In this document: piece by piece, positions 1-5,464 of the stretch
Position numbering within the stretch: position 1 is the stretch's first letter
Layout: every line of letters begins with the position of its first letter
Source: CAZLMW01 sp964560875
GTDB taxonomy: Bacteria > Myxococcota_A > UBA9042
Length of the DNA stretch: 16,580 bases
Reading direction: 5' to 3'
Assembly (NCBI GenBank): GCA_964560875.1
Contig: CAZLMW010000155.1
Location: 1-16,580, forward strand
Notes under the pieces: model-generated
What the model saw: the letters and a program-made list of their open reading frames with translations, nothing else
The model's database searches: none
Told to the model about the DNA's origin: nothing
Made by a program: the position numbers and the translations under genes

Positions 1-237
1 CCCTCCGGGATCCTCCACAGGGATTCGTGACCCCGAGAGACCCGTCGCTGGTTCCTCCCCCGGCACCGTCGGCGAGGCTCAAACGCCGCGCACGAACAGC
101 ACCACCACCATGCAGCAAGGCGAACCGCCCCGCCGCGCGGACCTACCGCCGGCTTCGACACCGACGGCCCGCCCAACCTACCTGGTGATGCTCCGCGTCG
201 CCGTGCACAGCGCTGCGAAGACCCCGACGCCGCTGCC
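1..237. other. Left edge, no supported gene
   Basis: One + frame (frame 2) is open from the window edge to position 472. Its translation is Pro/Thr/Arg-rich, shows no recognisable domain, and runs straight through the inverted-repeat arm, so I do not call it a gene. No RNA gene or clear regulatory site was seen. A gene truncated at the window edge cannot be excluded. Confidence 0.4.
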
Positions 238-530
238 GGGGCACTCTTCACCTGTACAAGTCCCGTGCCAAATTCAAAACACAACAATTCCAAACCCTTA
301 CATCATCCACTCTCCGCCCAATCGGCTCCAAACCCATCCAGTGGGACCAAAACCGCGCATCCCGCCCTCACGACGAATCCCCGATCCGCACCAGTCCCCC
401 ATTCAGCCAACGCGCGACGCCCCCTCTGTGGGACCCCGTGGGACCATCGATCCCGTCTCTGATCCCGTTTAGATCCGCTGAAACTGGGACTTGTGTGGGA
501 CTCTGGGACTTCCACCCACCTCCCGCCCTC
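238..530 (+). repeat. Left arm of a ~290-bp imperfect inverted repeat
   Basis: This segment matches the reverse complement of 16290-16580. Positions 238-292 are identical to the complement of 16526-16580 (55 of 55 by eye). A second strongly conserved block, 376-458 against about 16357-16440, has only a handful of mismatches and includes a tandem GTGGGAC at 426-443. The remainder aligns more loosely, and the two blocks are at nearly the same distance from the outer end in both arms. The arm also carries three TGGGACT copies at 485-510. No transposase or integrase lies between the arms, so this may be a dispersed intergenic repeat family rather than a transposon end. No known repeat family was recognised. 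Confidence 0.85.
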
Positions 531-959
531 CCCGCCGTCCTTTTCTAGCGACCGTGCGCGGCGTTCGACCCTCTGGCGACACGCCATCTCAAAGCACAGC
601 CGGCACTGGGTCCCGATCAAAACGCTGCCAGTCCGCGAACCGATGAGTCCGCTGAGTCGGGCCCGATGAAGACAAAGAAGCGCGTGTCCACCAGCGCACG
701 CCGATCAGTGCCGGGGAAGCCCAACATCGCCGCGCAACCGACAAAACCGACCGGTTTTAAACACCAAAATGCCCACAGCGGGCCAGCGGGGCACCTTGGA
801 TGCGTCGTGGCGACCGGTGGCTATATCAGTGGGATCTCAGCGTGATCGCCGCGTAGACGAGCTGTCTCGGCACACCGGCTTAGCTGGCCCGTCGGGCTAA
901 ACCGCCATTCGCGCCTCCTTTGTTTGACACGCATGGGCATCGATGGACACGATTCGGCG
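531..959. other. Intergenic, upstream of the TPR gene
   Basis: No convincing ORF. The stretch contains one perfect short inverted repeat (743-758) and an AT-richer patch just after it. A TATATC box near 822 has a TTGGAT about 20 bp upstream, which is too wide a spacing to call a promoter with confidence. It probably holds the leader of the downstream TPR-kinase operon. Confidence 0.4.
743..758. repeat. AAAACCG/CGGTTTT inverted repeat
   Basis: Perfect 7-bp half-sites AAAACCG (743-749) and CGGTTTT (752-758) are separated by 2 bp. As RNA this would be a weak A/U-ended hairpin, possibly a bidirectional terminator. As DNA it could be an operator for the TPR-kinase operon starting about 200 bp downstream. 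Confidence 0.35.
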
Positions 960-1787
960 ATGTCTCCCGCTGTTGCCGTCCGGTTTGCCACCGTCACATT
1001 CGCGACTGTTGCTCTTTGCAGCATCGCTGCGCCGTCGACCGCGGCGGCCGATTCGGAGGCCAAGGCGCTCAAACTCAGCCAGCAAGCGCTGAAAAACTAC
1101 ATGCTCGAGCGCTACGAACAGGCTGCCCAGCTCTACCGTCAGGCGTGGCTGAACCACCATTCGCAGCATGTCTACCTCTACAACGCCGCGCGAGCGGCCC
1201 AGCGCGCGGGCAAGTTCGATGACGCGGAGCGGGACTACACCCTCTTTCTCCGCAACGCTCCGCGGACGTCCCCGGAACGGCCCAAAGCCGCCAAACACGT
1301 CCAGGAAGTCCGGGCCGAGCTGGCGCGTCGCCGCCCAAAGGCGAAACCGACACCTCGTCCCCCGCCGCGGCGCCACGTGCGGACCAAGCGCTTCAACCGG
1401 ACTCCGAAACGCAAACCCGATCCAGCGCCCAATGGCAGTCCCGGTGCCGGAAAACGCGCGCTTGGTTGGGTCCTGGCGGTGGCTGGCGGGGCGGCGACGA
1501 TCGGCGGCGGTGTGCTCTTGCTGCAGGTCAACAGCCGGCAGACTGAACTCGACCAGAAGAAGTCCAAGCGCGACGAAAACGGCAAGATCGTGCTCATCGG
1601 TTTCGAGGAAGCCCGCGCCGAGCAAAACGCCATCAACAGCAGCCTATACCGAGCCTATGGCGTGACCGGCGTCGGGCTCGCGGCGCTTGGCGTCGGTGCC
1701 TACCTGGTTGCGTCCACCCCGTCGTCCAGCGTCAGCCTCGCCCCGGCATTTGGCGGCCGCGGCTTGCTGGTCGCCGTCGAATTCTGA
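960..1787 (+). CDS. Envelope TPR protein with signal peptide and two C-terminal hydrophobic segments
   Basis: A 275-residue protein of no named family. From the ATG at 960 it starts with a good signal peptide (basic residue at position 8, hydrophobic run, then a Ser-Thr-Ala-Ala-Ala stretch as likely cleavage site). Upstream TTG (924) and ATG (933) starts are possible but put acidic residues before the signal, and no start has a clear ribosome binding site. Residues about 30-100 look like tetratricopeptide repeats (YEQAAQLYRQAW, then VYLYNAARAAQRAGKFDDAE), followed by a Lys/Arg/Pro-rich linker. Two hydrophobic segments follow, around residues 167-190 and 230-252. Proteins of this build are common in myxobacteria beside Ser/Thr kinases, and here the kinase starts 26 bp downstream on the same strand, so an operon is likely. 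The role is inferred: a scaffold or adaptor at the envelope. Confidence 0.85.
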   Translation: MSPAVAVRFATVTFATVALCSIAAPSTAAADSEAKALKLSQQALKNYMLERYEQAAQLYRQAWLNHHSQHVYLYNAARAAQRAGKFDDAERDYTLFLRNAPRTSPERPKAAKHVQEVRAELARRRPKAKPTPRPPPRRHVRTKRFNRTPKRKPDPAPNGSPGAGKRALGWVLAVAGGAATIGGGVLLLQVNSRQTELDQKKSKRDENGKIVLIGFEEARAEQNAINSSLYRAYGVTGVGLAALGVGAYLVASTPSSSVSLAPAFGGRGLLVAVEF

Positions 1788-1813
1788 TCGGCTGGCGGAG
1801 ACCCTCCCTCGCG

Positions 1814-3859
1814 ATGAGCCACACAGACACTGCCGACACCGTCGTCGACGACACGATGGTCAGCGACGAGCCTGGCATCATCGACGACCTGCCCACCCTG
1901 CTGGCCACAATCGGCATCGACGGCGCTACCGTGGCCGCTGACAACCGCGGCACCATCGTCCCGCCCCAGACTCGCCCGAGGACCCGCGACGAGGCGGCGC
2001 TGCAAGCGTTGCCCGAGATCGCGATTGAAGCCACGGAGGCCGCCGGAGCCGAGCTCGAACTGGGCGAAACGATCGGCGAAGGCGGCATGGGCTTGATCCG
2101 GTCGGCCGTGCAGGTTCCTTTGGCGCGCGACGTGGCGGTCAAATCTGTCCGGCCTGAACGCATCGCCCCCGAAACAACGCTTGCCCTGCTTCGCGAGGCT
2201 TGGGTCACCGGTTCGCTCGAGCATCCCAACGTGGTGCCCGTGCACACCCTGGGCCGCGACGACAGCGGCCAGCCCTTGCTGGTGATGAAACGCATTGAGG
2301 GCGTCGCTTGGGATCGCATCATCCGCGGCGCCGATGGCGATCCGACGCGTTCGGGCGCGCACGATCCGCTCGGCCGAGATCTCGACATCCTGATCGCCGT
2401 CTGCAACGCCCTCGCCTTCGCGCACAGCCGCGGTGTGGTGCATCGCGACGTGAAACCCGAAAACGTGATGGTGGGTCCGTTTGGCGAGGTCTACGTCCTC
2501 GATTGGGGGCTCGCAGTCACCGTCGACGAGTCATCGAAGTACGGCATCCCACGGGCGGCCGACATCCGCGGCATCGCCGGCACGCCGCACTACATGTCGC
2601 CCGAGATGGTGGTCGGCGACGCCACGCGTATCGGCAAAGCGAGCGATGTCTACCTGCTCGGAGCCATCCTTCACGAGATCTTGACCGGCACCCATCGGCA
2701 CTACGGACGCACGCTGATGGACGTGCTGAAGGCCTCCAAGAACGTCCAGCCATTCGCCTACGACGATGACGTCCCGTCCGAGCTCGCCGCCGTTGCCAAT
2801 CGGGCCACTGCGCGCGATCCGAGCAAGAGATTCCCGGACGCCGCGTCGTTCCGCGCAGCCGTCACCCGCTTTGTGCGCAATCGACACGCCCTGGAGGTCG
2901 CCCGGAACGCGACGGAACGACTGCATCGCTTGGAGACGCTCTGCGCCGTCGACGAACCGGACGACGCGATTCAAGACGAGATCGCCGGTCTGCTCGCCGA
3001 ATGTCGCTTTGGTTTCCAGATGGCCATCCGAGAGGCGCCAGAGCTCCAGACCGCTCACGACGGCCTGCGAAAAGCGCTAACGACGGTCTGCAGCTTCGAG
3101 ATTCGCATGGGACGGGCGGCAACGGCGCGCTCGTTGCTCGGCGAGATTCGGATGCCCGATGCCGACCTCGTGGCCGCGTTCGACGCGTTGCTCAAACGAC
3201 AAGAGGCCGAAGCCGCCGAGGTCGAGCGCCTACACAAGCTCCAGGCCAACCTGGATCTGACCACCGGGACGCGGACGCGCGCCTTCCTTTCGATCGTCTT
3301 GTCGGTGCTCTATGGGGCGGCGCTCACACTCGCCGGCCTGGCCGAGGACTTCGGATGGTTCACCTGGGGCCACGGGCACAACCTCTTCCTCGCCGTAGAT
3401 TTCCTTTCAGCTGGCGTCATCGGCATGTGGTGGGCGCGCGACACCCTCACGCGAACCGCGGTCAACCGACGCCTGGCCAGCTCGGTGATTGGGTTGGGAG
3501 TCGCAGACGTCGTCTTCGCCATAACCGGCGCGCTGTCGGGAGCTTCGGCGCTCGATGTTGTGATCTTGATGACCGCGACTATCGGCTGCTGGTTCCTGAC
3601 CATCGCCCTGACGGTTGACCGCCGTCTGCTCGCGTCGACCTTGATCTTTTTTGTCGCCGCACCACTGGCCGCCGCATTTCGGCCATGGGCCTGGTACATC
3701 GTCGGCGCCGCCAACTTCCTGGGGCCCTTCGCCGCAGCGTGGCTCTGGCGGCCGGCGCGGGGCGAATTGCTGCCACCGACGGCCGCCAAATGGGCCCGAA
3801 ACATCTTCAACAATGAGCCGAGCAACGGCGACGACGCCGAGCCGAGCATCGAATCTTAA
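1814..3859 (+). CDS. Hanks-type Ser/Thr protein kinase with multi-pass membrane C-terminus
   Basis: A 681-residue kinase that should phosphorylate Ser/Thr on partner proteins at the cytoplasmic membrane. Visible kinase motifs are the Gly-rich loop GEGGMG (88-93), the ATP-anchoring Lys110 in VAVK, the catalytic HRDVKPEN (Asp212, Lys214, Asn217), a metal-binding DWG (230-232) replacing DFG, and GTPHYMSPE (256-264) with Ser instead of Ala in the APE motif. The catalytic set is therefore complete and the enzyme is probably active. An acidic, Thr/Asp-rich 80-residue N-terminus precedes the domain. After residue 355 comes a mostly helical cytoplasmic segment, then about five to six membrane helices (roughly 495-660) and a short acidic tail. 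No PASTA, PEGA or TPR sensor was recognised, so the input signal is unknown. It lies 26 bp after the TPR gene. A 14-bp tandem duplication spans its stop codon. Confidence 0.95.
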   Translation: MSHTDTADTVVDDTMVSDEPGIIDDLPTLLATIGIDGATVAADNRGTIVPPQTRPRTRDEAALQALPEIAIEATEAAGAELELGETIGEGGMGLIRSAVQVPLARDVAVKSVRPERIAPETTLALLREAWVTGSLEHPNVVPVHTLGRDDSGQPLLVMKRIEGVAWDRIIRGADGDPTRSGAHDPLGRDLDILIAVCNALAFAHSRGVVHRDVKPENVMVGPFGEVYVLDWGLAVTVDESSKYGIPRAADIRGIAGTPHYMSPEMVVGDATRIGKASDVYLLGAILHEILTGTHRHYGRTLMDVLKASKNVQPFAYDDDVPSELAAVANRATARDPSKRFPDAASFRAAVTRFVRNRHALEVARNATERLHRLETLCAVDEPDDAIQDEIAGLLAECRFGFQMAIREAPELQTAHDGLRKALTTVCSFEIRMGRAATARSLLGEIRMPDADLVAAFDALLKRQEAEAAEVERLHKLQANLDLTTGTRTRAFLSIVLSVLYGAALTLAGLAEDFGWFTWGHGHNLFLAVDFLSAGVIGMWWARDTLTRTAVNRRLASSVIGLGVADVVFAITGALSGASALDVVILMTATIGCWFLTIALTVDRRLLASTLIFFVAAPLAAAFRPWAWYIVGAANFLGPFAAAWLWRPARGELLPPTAAKWARNIFNNEPSNGDDAEPSIES

Positions 3860-3875
3860 AAATCGAATCTTAAAA
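3848..3875 (+). repeat. 14-bp perfect tandem duplication over the kinase stop codon
   Basis: The unit ATCGAATCTTAAAA occurs at 3848-3861 and again at 3862-3875 with no gap. The first copy supplies the kinase stop codon (TAA at 3857-3859). The second copy contains an identical TAA in another frame. This looks like a recent slippage event. Confidence 0.9.
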
Positions 3876-3916
3876 CACGGCGCTGACCGACCAACCACGG
3901 CTCGGCCAATCGCGCC

Positions 3917-3964
3917 AAAAACACAAACGGCCCGCAGGTTTTGGTCCGAAGACCTCTACCTGCG
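3917..3964 (-). terminator. UUCG-capped terminator-like hairpin at the 3' end of the candidate ncRNA
   Basis: On the minus strand CGCAGGT (3964-3958) pairs with ACCTGCG (3939-3933). A symmetric 3x3 purine internal loop (AGA against AAA) separates this from an inner GGTC-UUCG-GACC hairpin (3954-3943). After a 5-nt GC spacer comes the U-rich run TTTGTGTTTTT (3927-3917). The spacer and interrupted U-run make it an imperfect intrinsic terminator. The internal loop and tetraloop would also suit a structured RNA 3' domain. Confidence 0.5.
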
Positions 3965-4778
3965 AGCCGAATGCTGTTGACCGGAAAGCGCTGCCTCTGG
4001 GTGTTCCCTTCGAAGGACTCCTGCTGTCGAGTTTCCACGTCGATGTCACCACCGTCGCTTCATCCCCTCTTCGTATTGATGCGAACTTCGCAGACGAAAC
4101 CACGTGCTCGGCGCCCTATTTGCTTGGCGCGCCCGCCGCGACCTTTCAACTGGGCTCTAACCTTGCGGTCTTTGCTCAGCGCCCGGTCCTCGCGGTGCAC
4201 ACGTGGCGGCGTTCCGGCGTGCGAAGCGCCGGTCCATGCCTGCCATGTTCCTTCATCCCACGTCCAGGGTCTCGACCCGCGATCTCCCCCGGTCTTGCGA
4301 CCAGCTTCAACCTCGCGTCTCCTTCCCGACACGTCTCGGCATCCGTTGCCCGTTTACATCCTCGCCGTCTCCGTCGCTGCTTGCCGACCTTCCACTGTGA
4401 CTTGCGCCACCGCTTCCTGCCTCTCCACTGCGCTTTCCTCGTCGCGGACTTCATCCGTCCTTCGATTGCACATGTCCTCCCTTGGGTTTTTCCGTCCCTT
4501 CGACGACATCCCGTCTGTTCAGCGACCTACACCGGGTTTGCAGACCCAGCTGTGCTGCCTCCTCGCCGTTTCTCGCGGCCTCGAGGCTTTGTTCCGAACA
4601 TCCGTTTGCAGCCCTGTTTCATGCCGCTGCCGCCCCTGGGATTCGGCCCGCCAGTCCACCGTGCTGGCCCTCGGATTTCTCCGCGGCTCCCTCACCTGTC
4701 TTCCAGCGTGCCCCCTTCGGGGTGTTCCCCCCTCGAGTCTCAGCTGCTCACATCCTTGCGCGCTGCCTCGTCGTTCCG

Positions 4779-4973
4779 CCATTTCTGGTGGTCCGACTTG
4801 ATTGGCCCCGTTCCTCCGCCATTGCTGGCTTTGTCCCGTGGCTGAACTTCCGTTCATCGCCATCTCTGACGACGTTCATCCGTCCGCGCGCCGCTCCGTT
4901 CGCGGCCTCCTCTCGTGGGCTTTTTCCAACCGCCCCCTGCAGTAACCTGCAAGTCCCGCGCCATTTCTGACGC
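4779..4973 (-). repeat. Four related GNRA hairpins (CAGNRATGG repeat)
   Basis: On the minus strand the element YCA-GNRA-TGG occurs at 4779-4788, 4818-4829, 4855-4874 and 4958-4973. The loops are GAAA, GCAA, GAGA and GAAA. The closing pair is C-G or U-G, and the stems reach 3, 4, 8 and 6 bp respectively. Copies one to three are spaced about 40 bp apart and the fourth about 100 bp further on. Loop changes stay within the GNRA consensus, which fits selection on RNA structure. Confidence 0.6.
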
Positions 4974-4986
4974 TCGCGACGGTTGG
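4926..4986 (-). other. Three-way junction within the candidate ncRNA
   Basis: On the minus strand an outer 7-bp helix, CCAACCG (4986-4980) with CGGTTGG (4932-4926), encloses exactly two hairpins. One is a 6-bp stem with a GAAA loop (4973-4958). The other is a 5-bp stem TGCAG/CTGCA with a GUUA loop (4951-4938). Single-stranded linkers of 5-6 nt join them. All three helices are Watson-Crick apart from one U-G pair. Confidence 0.6.
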
Positions 4987-5165
4987 CTAGCTCTCCAGAG
5001 TCTCAAAGAACCCGAGGATTGGCTTGTCTCTTGCGAGGACTGCCGACCCCCTTGAGGTCTTTCCACTCGGTCCCGTTCAAGCTCTTCCCAGCGAAGCTGT
5101 TCCGTCCCTGAATACGACCGCGTGGTCCCTTTGGCGGTGCGCTCAGCACCCGGCCAACGAGAAGA

Positions 5166-5193
5166 AATCTATGCTTTTGGCGGCCAGCGTCAA
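5166..5193 (-). promoter_or_regulatory. Sigma70-like promoter driving the candidate ncRNA
   Basis: On the minus strand TTGACG (5193-5188; 5 of 6 to the -35 consensus) and TAGATT (5171-5166; 4 of 6 to the -10 consensus) are separated by 16 bp. The expected start near 5159 falls 2-3 nt before a strong bulged hairpin (5157-5131), as seen for many stable noncoding RNAs. An AT-rich stretch immediately upstream (5196-5227) could act as an UP-like element. Confidence 0.5.
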
Positions 5194-5464
5194 GGCTCAA
5201 TTGCAATTAAATTGGAAGAAATTTGAAGGCTCTTGGATCGGCTCGACTTGCGTGACAAACCGGTGACAAGAACTGTACGCCTCGGCGTCGAACTCCGGTC
5301 GATCCAACAGCTTTAGGGCCGCACCCCCGTCTCATTGCCGTGTTTTGGCGGTTCTGCACACGTGCAATTGTTTTTGGGGTGAATGCGGTCTCCTACTCGC
5401 TTTTCTTTGCTGTACCCTGCGCCTCGCCGGGCCCGCGGGCAAACCGACCGGCTGATTGGTTGCG
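5194..5464. other. Divergent intergenic region between ncRNA promoter and vWA lipoprotein
   Basis: No gene. It contains an AT-rich patch (5196-5227), a direct repeat GTGACAA at 5252-5258 and 5263-5269 (11 bp apart, one helical turn), and the inverted repeat TGCAC-AC-GTGCA at 5355-5366. These are candidate protein-binding sites for the + strand lipoprotein gene. No sigma70 promoter of good quality was found for that gene. Confidence 0.4.
5355..5366. promoter_or_regulatory. Possible operator TGCAC-N2-GTGCA
   Basis: A perfect 5-bp inverted repeat with a 2-bp centre lies 99 bp upstream of the vWA lipoprotein start. Its size and symmetry suit a dimeric regulator, but such a short site could arise by chance. 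Confidence 0.25.

Larger units (their letters stand above)
3917..5159 (-). ncRNA. Candidate large structured noncoding RNA (~1.24 kb, purine-rich strand)
   Basis: The stretch has no credible protein gene; open frames on either strand are Pro/Ser/Leu/Arg or Arg/Gly-rich by-products of strong purine/pyrimidine strand asymmetry. Read on the minus strand it contains many hairpins with loops favourable only in that orientation. GNRA-capped hairpins are at 4958-4973 (GAAA), 4855-4874 (GAGA), 4843-4856 (GGAA), 4818-4829 (GCAA), 4779-4788 (GAAA), 4672-4683 (GAAA), 4289-4304 (GCAA) and 4159-4170 (GCAA). Other stems are 5131-5157 (10 bp with a 2-nt bulge), 5116-5127, 5045-5059, 4650-4668, 4267-4278 and 4214-4232. 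A sigma70-like promoter sits just upstream (5166-5193) and a UUCG-capped terminator-like hairpin lies at the 3' end. I recognise none of tmRNA, RNase P, 6S, group I or group II intron, GOLLD, ROOL, OLE or HEARO. Function unknown; ends are estimates. Confidence 0.65.

Noticed and set aside
110..472. 120-codon ORF at the left edge
   Set aside because: Runs through the inverted-repeat arm, is Pro/Thr-rich without a domain, and has no ribosome binding site.
897..1625. 242-codon minus ORF opposite the TPR gene
   Set aside because: Antisense shadow; the + strand frame has a signal peptide and TPR motifs.
4425..4445. GAGGAAAG on the minus strand, as in the RNase P RNA core
   Set aside because: The other conserved RNase P elements (ACAGAA near the 3' end, AGAUGAUUG-type segment) were not found, so the octamer is taken as chance.
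3941..4845. Long overlapping + strand ORFs (286 and 241 codons) in the ncRNA region
   Set aside because: They are Pro/Ser/Leu/Arg/Cys-rich with no domain, overlap each other in two frames, and are explained by the pyrimidine-rich strand, which rarely forms stop codons. No ribosome binding site was seen.
3917..5159. ORF-less group II or group I intron
   Set aside because: No domain V-like hairpin with a 5' GUGYG start and AY end, and no P/Q/R/S core elements. There is also no interrupted gene around it.
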